This document shows positions 33,003 through 39,882 of a DNA stretch of 39,882 bases, one piece after another. Within the stretch, counting starts at the first letter, position 1; the number at the start of each line of letters is the position of its first letter. This stretch comes from an uncultured Verrucomicrobia subdivision 3 bacterium. Lineage in GTDB: Bacteria; Verrucomicrobiota; Verrucomicrobiia; Limisphaerales; UBA11358. The DNA is taken from NCBI GenBank assembly GCA_903865745.1, contig CAIPKV010000086.1, forward strand, positions 1 through 39,882, read 5' to 3'. The position numbers were made by a program, and so were the translations under genes. The notes beneath the pieces were generated by a model. The model made no database searches and was not told the origin of the DNA. It worked only from the letters and a program-made list of their open reading frames with translations.

Positions 33003-34052
33003 TCAGCCAATGCCGATGCGCTTGCCCGCCTTGCGGTGATGATACTGCTCGGTGATCCACGCGTAAGTTTCCGCCAGACCTTTGTTCAAGGTCGTGTTCG
33101 GCTCCCACTTGAGAACTTTCTTGATGAAGGTATTGTCCGAGTTGCGACCCGCGACGCCCTGCGGCGCGTTGAGATCATACTTGCGGTTCATCTTCACGCC
33201 GGCGATTTTTTCAATCTTCGTCAGCAGCTCGTTGATGGAAACCAGTTCACTGGAGCCAAGATTAATCGGCGTCGCAATCAGCTCATCGCTGTGCATGATT
33301 TTGTCGATGCCCTGCACACAGTCATCAATATACATGAAGCTGCGCGTCTGCTCGCCGTTACCCCAGATCGTGATGTCCTTCTTGCCGGTGGCAATCGCCT
33401 CAATGACCTTGCGGCAGAGTGCGGCCGGCGCCTTTTCGCGGCCACCATCCCACGTGCCGTGCGGCCCATAGACATTGTGGAAGCGGGCAATCGCCGTCTT
33501 CATCCCGCGTTCGTGCCAGTATTCTTCGCAGAACATTTCGGAAACCAGCTTCTCCCAACCGTAGCCGCGTTCGGCCATCGCGGGATACGCATCGGATTCC
33601 TTGAGCGCGCGCACCTTCGGATCCTTTTGGAGCAAGGTGTTGTAGGCGCAAGCTGAGCTGGAGAAAAAGTAACGGCGGGCACCCGCGCGATAAGCCGCCT
33701 CAACCATGTTTGTGTTGATGAGAATCGAGCGCAGGCATTCGACGCGGAAGCGTTCGATGAAGCCCATGCCGCCCATGTCCGCCGCGAGATTATAGACTTC
33801 CACCGCGCCTTCGCACACGCGATGGCAGTTGGCTTCGATGCTCACATCGAGGCACAGGTTCTGGACGCCGGGGACGTGCAGATACCATTCATATAGCGGC
33901 TTCTTGTCCACCGTGCGGATGTTGGTAAAACCTTTCTTCTTAAAATAAAGGGCGAGGTTGCCGCCGATGAATCCACCCGCGCCAGTGATGACAATCAAAT
34001 CATCTTTCTTCAAGGCCGGGTCCTTTTCTACGATGCGTTTGTGTTCTTTCAT
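33003..34052 (-). CDS. GDP-mannose 3,5-epimerase-like NAD-dependent epimerase
   Basis: The 349-residue short-chain dehydrogenase/reductase-type epimerase has the NAD loop ITGAGGFIGGNLA (22-34), the motif YNLAADMGGMGFI, FFSSSACAY (129-137), and the catalytic pair Tyr164-x3-Lys168. It also has RFHNVYGPHGTWDGGREKAP, ALCRKVIEA and GRNSDNTFI. These blocks match plant GDP-mannose 3,5-epimerase very closely, including the acid/base residues known there as Cys145 and Lys217 (here Cys135 and Lys215). It would convert GDP-mannose to GDP-L-galactose and/or GDP-L-gulose. A terminator follows, then the kinase and nucleotidyltransferase on the same strand. An AraC regulator diverges upstream. Confidence 0.88.
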   Translation of the reverse strand: MKEHKRIVEKDPALKKDDLIVITGAGGFIGGNLALYFKKKGFTNIRTVDKKPLYEWYLHVPGVQNLCLDVSIEANCHRVCEGAVEVYNLAADMGGMGFIERFRVECLRSILINTNMVEAAYRAGARRYFFSSSACAYNTLLQKDPKVRALKESDAYPAMAERGYGWEKLVSEMFCEEYWHERGMKTAIARFHNVYGPHGTWDGGREKAPAALCRKVIEAIATGKKDITIWGNGEQTRSFMYIDDCVQGIDKIMHSDELIATPINLGSSELVSINELLTKIEKIAGVKMNRKYDLNAPQGVAGRNSDNTFIKKVLKWEPNTTLNKGLAETYAWITEQYHHRKAGKRIGIG

Positions 34053-34190
34053 AAATGTATTTTGGGTTACTGGGTATTGGTCAAGCCGTTCATCGGCTTA
34101 ACCAATGTGAACGCTTCCAGAATACTTTCGACAGGTCAAACCGGCAATGGCTATAGTTGGCCAGTGCATGGATATTATTGACCTAGTCCT
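34053..34190. promoter_or_regulatory. Divergent control region with a 31-bp palindrome
   Basis: The gap between the epimerase and AraC genes holds ATTGGTCAAGCCG (34076-34088) and CGGCTTAACCAAT (34094-34106), which pair at 12 of 13 positions round TTCAT. The palindrome lies 24-54 bases before the epimerase ATG. It could be an operator or a leader hairpin. The half nearer the AraC start is AT-rich (GATATTATTG). Confidence 0.55.
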
Positions 34191-35078
34191 ATGAAGCCCC
34201 GGACCCCAGCCGCCACGACCAAGCCCAGCGCCCCGGCGTTCTTCTCCGCCGATGTCGCGAATGCCCGCCGCTTTTATCTCGACCTCAACCCGCCGCGCAA
34301 ACAGCCCCTCGTCGTGGTCTGCGGGGGCCTTGAACACGCCACACCCGATTACGCCATCCGGCGCGAGACCTTCCCCTTTTACTCCATCGAATACGTTGCA
34401 CGCGGCCGTGGCACGGTGAAGCTTAAGGGCAAGAATTATCCGCTCCAGCCGGGCTGCCTCTTCACCTACGGGCCCGGGGTGCCGCACCACATCAGCGGCG
34501 AACCCGATGCCCCGCTCGTTAAATACTTCGTGGACTTCGCCGGCACGCGCGCCAAGGCCTTGCTGCGCACCTGCGACCTGCCACCGGGCAGTGCCTCCGA
34601 GGTTTTTCCCGCCAACGTCCTCCAGCCGCTCTTTGATGAAATCATCCAGACCGGTTTGCTGGCGCGACGCGAACACGCCGGCCTGTGCACCAAACTATTG
34701 GAATGCCTCGCGCTGCGGATTGCCGGGGCGCGCGCGCCGCTCACGGGGGCCGAGACGCTGGCTTTTGCCACCTACCAGCAATGTCGCCGGCACATTGAGC
34801 AGCATCACCTGCGCCTGCGCACGCTTGCACAGATTGCCACGGAATGTCATGCCAGCGGCGCTTACCTCTGCCGCCTGTTCCGACGTTACGACAATCAAAG
34901 TCCTTACCAATACCTGCTCCGACTCAAAATGAATCATGCCGCCGAGCGCCTCCAACAATCCGGTACGCTCGTGAAGCAGGTAGCCGAGGAAGCGGGCTTC
35001 GGCGACCCCTTCCACTTCTCGCGCGTGTTCACCTCGGTATTCGGCATTTCGCCGCAAGCCTTTCGCGGTTTAAGATAA
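34191..35078 (+). CDS. AraC-family transcriptional regulator
   Basis: The 295-residue protein has an N-terminal cupin-type sensor domain (about 50-150: FPFYSIEYVARGRGTVKLKG, LQPGCLFTYGPGVPHHI) and a C-terminal AraC double helix-turn-helix (about 195-292). The latter contains LAQIATECHASGAYLCRLFR, SPYQYLLRLKMNHAAERL and the family signature VAEEAGFGDPFHFSRVF. Many such regulators in this phylum sense sugars, but the ligand cannot be read from sequence. It is divergent from the epimerase gene across a palindrome, so control of that cluster or of itself is possible. Confidence 0.93.
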   Translation: MKPRTPAATTKPSAPAFFSADVANARRFYLDLNPPRKQPLVVVCGGLEHATPDYAIRRETFPFYSIEYVARGRGTVKLKGKNYPLQPGCLFTYGPGVPHHISGEPDAPLVKYFVDFAGTRAKALLRTCDLPPGSASEVFPANVLQPLFDEIIQTGLLARREHAGLCTKLLECLALRIAGARAPLTGAETLAFATYQQCRRHIEQHHLRLRTLAQIATECHASGAYLCRLFRRYDNQSPYQYLLRLKMNHAAERLQQSGTLVKQVAEEAGFGDPFHFSRVFTSVFGISPQAFRGLR

Positions 35079-35096
35079 AAACCGGATTGGCCGTAT

Positions 35097-35438
35097 TCAC
35101 CATTGCAACCGGCAGAAACCAAAATCGCATACCACTTCCGACCCCGTCCGGGTGATCGGCAAGGTCGGCGCGAGCGGATAAAGCATCCGCCGCTGGTCAA
35201 TTGGATCGGGCGTCGTCACTAACAGACCGGCAGCGCGGAGCGAAAAGAGTTGCTTCAACGTCGCATCCAAGCGCCGATGCGCGGCTGAAATCAGCCCCGA
35301 CGCAGGCAGCGCTCCGTTACGGGCCAGCGACCTTAGCAACCGGCGTCGCACTGGGTCGCCGAGCATCGCAAAAACGGTGTCTTCGTTCCACGGGGTGCTA
35401 TTAGGGACCGGTGATAGGGCGGGAATCGGATTAGGCAT
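35097..35438 (-). CDS. Small ArsR-like winged-helix regulator (copy 2)
   Basis: The 113-residue protein has the ArsR-like fold: FAMLGDPVRRRLLRSLARNG, the recognition region AAHRRLDATLKQLFSLRAAG, then LVTTPDPIDQRRMLYPLAPT and a tail ending VVCDFGFCRLQW. That tail matches the end of the regulator at 13811-14173 (CGSCVVRL), so both belong to one verrucomicrobial family. The recognition helix differs, so the DNA target probably differs too. Array D begins 80 bases upstream of the ATG. The gene is convergent with the AraC gene, 18 bases apart. Confidence 0.82.
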   Translation of the reverse strand: MPNPIPALSPVPNSTPWNEDTVFAMLGDPVRRRLLRSLARNGALPASGLISAAHRRLDATLKQLFSLRAAGLLVTTPDPIDQRRMLYPLAPTLPITRTGSEVVCDFGFCRLQW

Positions 35439-35517
35439 GTACCTAGCGTTAGTTTATATTAGCCGCCACCGCAAGCTGGCATTTTCCGACTGCTAAAACT
35501 TCAGCCTCCTCCGATAA

Positions 35518-35895
35518 TGCAAGCCCCGTGGCTCCTTAAACATGAGGTGCAACGGAGGAAGCAAGCCTGAAGGCTCCTTAAAACCAGCCTGCAACGGGGA
35601 ATGCAAGCCTCAATGCTCCTTGAAACTGGGCAGCAACCGATGTTACAAGCCCCAGCACTACTTAAACAGGGACTGCAACGGAGGATGCAAGCCTCCAAGC
35701 ACCTTGAAACCGGACTGCAACCGGGGTTACAAGCCTCAAAGCTCCTTAAAATAGGACCGCGACGGGCAATGCAAGCCTCACGGCTCCTTAAAACAGGGCA
35801 GCAACGGATGTTACAAGCCCCATGACTCCTTAAAATAGCGGTGAATCGGCGGTTCCCCACCTAAAATCTCCTTAAATAGGGGTGTTTTCGGAGAA
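35518..35895. repeat. Array D: nine 42-bp units alternating in an 84-bp pattern
   Basis: Nine 42-base units (2 x 21) run from 35518, each with the form TGCAAGCCTC...GCTCCTTAAAA...TGCAACGG. For example, 35686 starts TGCAAGCCTCCAAGCACCTT. From the third unit on, starts alternate TGC and TAC (35602, 35644, 35686, 35728, 35770, 35812), giving an 84-base superperiod. The last unit (35854) is degenerate. Frames stay open on both strands as Cys-rich 14-residue repeats, but no start or ribosome site supports a gene. The array lies between the ArsR-like gene (start 35438) and the end of the fibronectin protein (36011). Confidence 0.88.
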
Positions 35896-36010
35896 TCCTG
35901 AAGTTTTTCGCCATTTTGACTGGCTTGAAGCTGAAAACCGCCACTCCGGACCGCTAAAACCATCCACTCACACAGCTGAGGCCAACTGGAATGTAGCAAC
36001 CGCAACCAGC

Positions 36011-36532
36011 TCAATGCAGGATGAGCCGGTAAAACCGCGAATTGTACGAGCCGGCGTCGGGGTCGCTGAACTGTTGCCAAACATTGGCTGTGGCAACGGC
36101 GGTTTGCCCGATGGTGGCCCAGTTTTGCATATCGGTCGAAGCTTGGACCTCATACCAATGCCCGGGAGCGACCGGAAAATTCAGCAACATCGGGTCGCTG
36201 GGATGCACCCGTTGGCTGAGTGCCAGCACGCCGGGGGGTAAATAGGTGATTTCCGAGGAAAAAGCGCTTTCGACGCCGTTGGTGGCGACCGTGGTGACGC
36301 TAAAATAGTAAGTGGTCCCGGCGTTTAGGTTGGAAACTGCGGCGGTCGTCACATTGCCGAGGTTAAGTTTGGTCGTGTAATTGCCGCTGTTTGTACCGTA
36401 ATAGAGATTGTAGCTCGCCGTCGCCGAAGGGGCACTCGGATTCCAGCCCAACGTCGCGGTGGCAGCGGTCGAGAGATTTAAACCGCCAAACATCGCAAAC
36501 GTAATTAAGAGCACTTGGAACCGAACGGACAT
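36011..36532 (-). CDS. Secreted fibronectin type III protein with FYRL ending
   Basis: The 173-residue protein has a signal peptide (SVRFQVLLITFAMFGGLNLS, cleaved near TAA at 22-24). One fibronectin type III domain follows (about 25-100: ATLGWNPSAPSATASYNLYY, LNAGTTYYFSVTTVATNGVE). The C-terminal module has WYEVQASTDMQNWATIGQTA and ends SRFYRLILH. The last module is shared with the proteins at 179-1900 and 38808-39776. No enzymatic motif is seen; it is probably an extracellular or outer-membrane protein. The upstream 286 bases contain no other gene. Confidence 0.82.
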   Translation of the reverse strand: MSVRFQVLLITFAMFGGLNLSTAATATLGWNPSAPSATASYNLYYGTNSGNYTTKLNLGNVTTAAVSNLNAGTTYYFSVTTVATNGVESAFSSEITYLPPGVLALSQRVHPSDPMLLNFPVAPGHWYEVQASTDMQNWATIGQTAVATANVWQQFSDPDAGSYNSRFYRLILH

Positions 36533-36818
36533 GCCATGCCTATTGCAGGATGGATGCCAAGTGGATTATTGAGGGATTAGGCAGCGCGACGTTTCGAACG
36601 ACAAGAATTCCCACTAGCGGCGCTGGCCGAAGAAGAACTTTCGCAATGCTTTTGAATTGCGACTTTTATCAAAAACCCGCCGCCAAACTATGAGCCGTTT
36701 TTATCGAACAAACCGGTCACCGATCTCTAAGAATATTGTGTTTGCCCGACAACGGGGCCGAGTCCGTGTCCTGTTTTGGACGGTGCCAAATATATTTTGA
36801 GACAATGCCGTGGTTGGT
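36533..36818. other. Intergenic region between glnS and the fibronectin gene
   Basis: No ORF of credible composition is present on either strand. The DNA is more AT-rich than the flanking genes and carries short runs such as GCTTTTGAATTGCGACTTTT. It should hold the promoter of the minus-strand gene that starts at 36532. No repeat array, tRNA or hairpin terminator was recognised. Confidence 0.4.
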
Positions 36819-38621
36819 TCAACCTTTGTGCGCTTCCTTCGCCCAGGCATCTTTTAGCGTTATAGTCCGATTGAAGACGAGCTGGCCGGGCTTGGAATCC
36901 AAGTCCAAGGCAAAATACGCCAAGCGCTCAAATTGATACCGCGCTTCCGGCTTCGCCTCCTGCAAACTCGGCTCCAGCTTGGCGGTGATGACCTCCAACG
37001 AGTGCGGGTTGAGGACGGATTTGAAATCGCGACCGTCCTTCTCTGGCTCGGCTTCGGTGAAGAGCCGGTCGTAGAGGCGCACTTCGGCGTCCACCGCGTG
37101 CGCAGCGCTCACCCAATGAATCGTGCCCTTGACCTTGCGCGCGGAGGTGGCTCCGCCGGTCTTGCTGTCGAGGTCGGCAGTGCAGCGTAGTTCCACGAGG
37201 TTGCCGGCGGCGTCTTTCACCACTTCTTCGCACTTGATGATGTAAGCGTATTTCAACCGCACTTCGCCGCCCGGCTTTAGCCGGAAAAACTTCGGCGGCG
37301 GTACTTCGGCAAAATCGTCACGTTCGATGAACAGTTCTCGCGCAAACGGTATCTTGCGCTTGCCGGCGTTCTCGTCTTCGGGATTGTTGACGGCGTCGAG
37401 TTCCTCAACTTTGCCTTCGGGATAATTCGTGATGACGACCTTGATGGGGCGCAATACGGCAAGCCGACGCAGGGAGCGCTTATTCAAGTCGTCGCGGATG
37501 GCAAATTCCAAAACGGACACATCGGTGAGCCCATTGTATTTGGTGATGCCGATGTTATACGCAAAGTTGCGCAAGGCTTCAGGCGTAACGCCGCGCCGGC
37601 GGATGCCGCTGATGGTGGGCATGCGCGGATCGTCCCAGCCGGTGACGAGCTGTTCATCCACGAGTTGCATGAGCTTGCGCTTGCTCATGATGGTGTAGCT
37701 AAGCGAGAGGCGCGCGAACTCGTATTGATGCGGCAAGGGGCGCGGTAGGCTGAGGCTTTCGAGAATCCAATCGTAAAGCGGCCGGTGCACCTCGAACTCC
37801 AGCGTGCAGATGCTGTGCGTGATGCCCTCGATATAATCACTCAAACAATGCGCGAAGTCGTACATCGGATAAATGCACCATTTCGCGCCGGTATGATGAT
37901 GGTCGGTCTTCTTGATACGATAGAGCAGCGGGTCGCGCAGCCAGATATTAGCGGCGTCCACGGTGATCTTGGCCCGCAGCACACGCGAGCCATCGGGAAA
38001 TTCGCCCGCCTTCATGCGCTGGAACAGATTCAAATTCTCCGCCGGACTGCGGTCGCGGAAGGGCGAGGCTTTGCCGTTGCGCCGGTATTCGTCGGTCTCT
38101 TCCGGCGTTAAATCGCAGACGAAGGCTTTGCCCTTTTCAATCAACTGCTCGGCGTAATCGTAAATCTGGTCGAAGTAATCGCTGGCGTAGAAAGGCTCAA
38201 GAGCCGTTGCGGGTTGAGCGTTGGGAGTTGAGAGCACGGCGGGCAGATAGAAATCACGCTTACCTTCTTCAGCGATAGTCTCCGGCGTCTTGCCTTTTGG
38301 TTTCAAACCAAGCTTGTCGTCCGCCCACGCGCTGATGAGCCAGTTCACGTCGGCTTGGATGGACTCGACGTATTCGATGTCTTCTTTCGCTGGATTGGTG
38401 TCGTCCATGCGTAGGTTGCAGACGCCGCCGAACTCGCGCGCGATGCCGAAGTTCAGGCAGATGCTCTTGGCGTGGCCGATGTGGAGGTAGCCGTTGGGCT
38501 CCGGCGGAAAGCGGGTGTGGATGCGCGGATATTTATTCTCGGCCACGTGGGCAGCCACGATGTCGCGGATAAAATCAGACGGTGTGGGCGCAGCGGGAAC
38601 TTCTTTGTTTTCCAAGCTCAT
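36819..38621 (-). CDS. glnS: Glutaminyl-tRNA synthetase
   Basis: From the ATG at 38621 the protein has 600 residues. The class I signature [18 protein letters not shown] (HIGH) and the KMSKS-type [13 protein letters not shown] are present, with [18 protein letters not shown] and the GlnRS-specific [20 protein letters not shown]. The C-terminal beta-barrel anticodon domain follows (about 390-600: [20 protein letters not shown]). It charges tRNA-Gln directly, so the organism need not rely on the GatCAB route. A longer frame to 38678 has no good start, and the N-terminal MSLENKE fits the family. It is a single-gene unit. Confidence 0.95.
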   Translation of the reverse strand: MSLENKEVPAAPTPSDFIRDIVAAHVAENKYPRIHTRFPPEPNGYLHIGHAKSICLNFGIAREFGGVCNLRMDDTNPAKEDIEYVESIQADVNWLISAWADDKLGLKPKGKTPETIAEEGKRDFYLPAVLSTPNAQPATALEPFYASDYFDQIYDYAEQLIEKGKAFVCDLTPEETDEYRRNGKASPFRDRSPAENLNLFQRMKAGEFPDGSRVLRAKITVDAANIWLRDPLLYRIKKTDHHHTGAKWCIYPMYDFAHCLSDYIEGITHSICTLEFEVHRPLYDWILESLSLPRPLPHQYEFARLSLSYTIMSKRKLMQLVDEQLVTGWDDPRMPTISGIRRRGVTPEALRNFAYNIGITKYNGLTDVSVLEFAIRDDLNKRSLRRLAVLRPIKVVITNYPEGKVEELDAVNNPEDENAGKRKIPFARELFIERDDFAEVPPPKFFRLKPGGEVRLKYAYIIKCEEVVKDAAGNLVELRCTADLDSKTGGATSARKVKGTIHWVSAAHAVDAEVRLYDRLFTEAEPEKDGRDFKSVLNPHSLEVITAKLEPSLQEAKPEARYQFERLAYFALDLDSKPGQLVFNRTITLKDAWAKEAHKG

Positions 38622-38807
38622 AAAAAGGTCAGTCAGCGTAACAAAGGACTTTGCCAATGTCCAATGGCTAGCCGACAATGCGCGGCACTAATAAGGAGTA
38701 AGTACTACATAGAAACCATGAATTGCTAAATCCTCTGGCTGTTACCGCGCACGTTCACTGAAACGATTCATTTCCAAGTGAGCAGAAAAATTGAAGCCGA
38801 TGACAGC
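38622..38807. other. Gap between glnS and the truncated MBG gene
   Basis: These 186 bases include the glnS promoter and the 3' flank of the broken surface-protein gene. TCCAATGGC and GCCAATGTCCAATGG-type direct repeats occur near 38653-38670. No gene, terminator or larger repeat could be supported. Confidence 0.35.
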
Positions 38808-39776
38808 TTAGGGTGAATACGCGCGGTAGAAACGGCTCGGATAAGCGGCGGCGTTGGAATCCACCAGCGAGACGATGCCGGTTGTGTCAGCGATGTTCGT
38901 TGAAATGGCCGTCCAGTGTGCCAAATCAATGGAAGCTTCGATGACATACGTTTGTCCGGCCACACCGGATATTTGTGCGGTGACAATGCCATTTACTAAC
39001 GATGGCGCGAGCGACAATTTGCTCGGCGGCGGCGTGGTCACGACGGCAATGCTTTGCGTCAGACTATTTGTGCTGGGGCTGAAATTGCCGGCCGGGTCGG
39101 AATATTCGGCGGTGATGACGGCATTAGTCTGCCCCAGACTCGCGGCCGCAACCGTCATATTTGCCGCACCGCTCGTTACAGAAACTGCGCTGCCAAGCAT
39201 ATTGGTGCCATTACATTTGAATTGAATCACCCCGACCGGCGGGAGCATGGAGGCGGCAAGCGGTTTAACCTGCGCAGCAAACGTGATGTTCTGGTTCGTG
39301 AGCGCGGGATTCAGCGTCGTAGAAATTAGGGCGGCAGTGTTTGCCGGATTCACGGTCAAAAGGCCATTGGTGAAAACAAATTTGTAATTCACCGAGCCGA
39401 GCGAACCTTTGCCAATCGCAATCGGATAAGTCCCAACGTTGCTGTTGGTCTTTGCCGTCGTCGTGAGCAAAGGGGAACCAATCACGTCGCTATTCGTCAT
39501 ACTTTCACCGGCGACAAATCCGTTGAATGTCGCTGTCAAAATGGGATTAGTCACACCGTAATACCGCGACAAACTATTGGCGGTGACGCCCAATGTGGCA
39601 ACGGTGATGTTCGCTGAGGATGTGATATTCGACGACAATAAGGCATAATTGCCCGCATCATTACCTGCGATAGTAAGACCAATAACATTAATCAAAATGT
39701 TTGTCGCAACACTCCCGCTAACGAAGGCGGAGGATGCGTAACTGTCCGTCAACCCGTCACCCTGATTGGGCCCCTC
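38808..39776 (-). pseudogene. 3' part of an MBG-repeat secreted protein, cut by an IS element
   Basis: About 320 residues remain. They show part of one MBG-type unit (VIGLTIAGNDAGNYALLSSN), a full MBG_2 unit (about LGVTANSLSRYYGVTNPILT to FVFTNGLLTVNP), an Ig-like repeat (ALTNQNITFAAQVKPLAASM to AVITAEYSDPAGNFSPSTN), and the C-terminal module YVIEASIDLAHWTAISTN ending SRFYRAYSP. The start and signal peptide are missing. The open frame runs on to 39860 only through IS DNA, whose codons give a meaningless MLRRMMCLLHDGF... N-terminus. The exact junction is uncertain, between about 39735 and 39777. The intact gene would have been a surface or secreted protein like the one at 179-1900. Confidence 0.75.
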
Positions 39777-39882
39777 TGAACTAGGCCATTGAGGATGGGA
39801 TGGTTTTCGGGTAACGAAAAGAAAACCATCATGAAGAAGACACATCATACGACGGAGCAAATCATCCGCATCCTGCGGGAGG
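39777..39882 (+). mobile_element. Left end of an IS3-type insertion sequence (runs off the window)
   Basis: TGAACTAGGCCATTGAGGAT at 39777 looks like a terminal inverted repeat of the IS3 group, which often starts TGA. A perfect 10-base inverted repeat follows (GATGGTTTTC 39799-39808, GAAAACCATC 39821-39830), directly before the transposase ATG at 39831. The right end and target duplication lie outside the window, so the element's limits are not proven. Confidence 0.65.
39831..39882 (+). CDS. Transposase OrfA N-terminus, IS3 family (partial)
   Basis: The first 17 codons read MKKTHHTTEQIIRILREG (the last codon is incomplete). This is the start of the small helix-turn-helix OrfA of IS3-type elements, in which 'ftpEqIi.iLrea' is typical. 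OrfA binds the element ends, and a frameshift product with OrfB carries out transposition. The rest lies beyond the window. The ATG follows the 10-base inverted repeat with no spacer. Confidence 0.75.
   Translation, partial: MKKTHHTTEQIIRILRE

Noticed and set aside
35501-35860. A Cys-rich 14-residue repeat protein encoded by array D
   Set aside because: Open frames exist on both strands because 42 is divisible by three. No start signal and no family resemblance were found.
39777-39860. Native N-terminus of the MBG protein
   Set aside because: These codons are the reverse strand of the IS end and of its transposase start; there is no signal peptide.

Overview
The window looks like part of a Verrucomicrobiota chromosome, probably close to the Pedosphaera/Limisphaerales type. 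This is an inference from gene content and style, not from a marker gene. The signs are moderately high GC, large secreted proteins with MBG/Ig/fibronectin modules and a shared C-terminal 'W..I......D.....FYR' ending, small ArsR-like regulators ending in a Cys-x(2-3)-Cys-x-(V)-R-L type tail, a B12-dependent ribonucleotide reductase, a LemA/M48 pair, weak Shine-Dalgarno sequences, and many dispersed palindromic repeats. No rRNA, tRNA or CRISPR array was seen.

Layout. 179-1900 is a secreted modular protein. 1946-13759 is housekeeping: RluE-type pseudouridine synthase, a HAD-Nudix fusion with folB, a VanZ-like and ComEC-like pair (TAG directly followed by ATG), pdxJ, a mutY/cysteine desulfurase pair with an ATGA overlap, rnhC, a small unknown gene and ilvD. 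13811-22836 holds an ArsR-like regulator, the lemA-M48 peptidase pair, a YkuD L,D-transpeptidase, a cytidylate-kinase-like protein, and LOG-pabB-pabC, which belongs to the folate branch together with folB. 22912-29912 holds a small membrane protein, a fibronectin-type protein, nrdJ and der. 30007-34052 holds a GT2 glycosyltransferase with an exported peroxiredoxin and a sugar-nucleotide cluster: a GDP-mannose 3,5-epimerase-like enzyme, a GHMP-kinase-like protein and a duplicated nucleotidyltransferase. An AraC regulator diverges from this cluster. 35097-39882 holds a second ArsR-like regulator, a fibronectin protein, glnS, and the 3' part of an MBG-repeat protein cut by an IS3-type element that runs off the window.

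The most unusual feature is a set of four intergenic tandem arrays (11316-11588, 14269-14562, 24458-24730, 35518-35895). Each has its own sequence, but all are built on a 21-bp register (21, 63, 42 and 84 bp), which equals two turns of B-DNA. Each lies 76-197 bp upstream of a small gene, and two of those genes are ArsR-like paralogues. One unit of the third array is inverted yet stays in register. A second layer consists of dispersed inverted-repeat elements (14603-14763, 21314-21459, 22018-22150, 23369-23515, 16801-16880). One of them is read through in frame inside pabB, and short AGTTTTGAG-type repeats are read through inside mutY.
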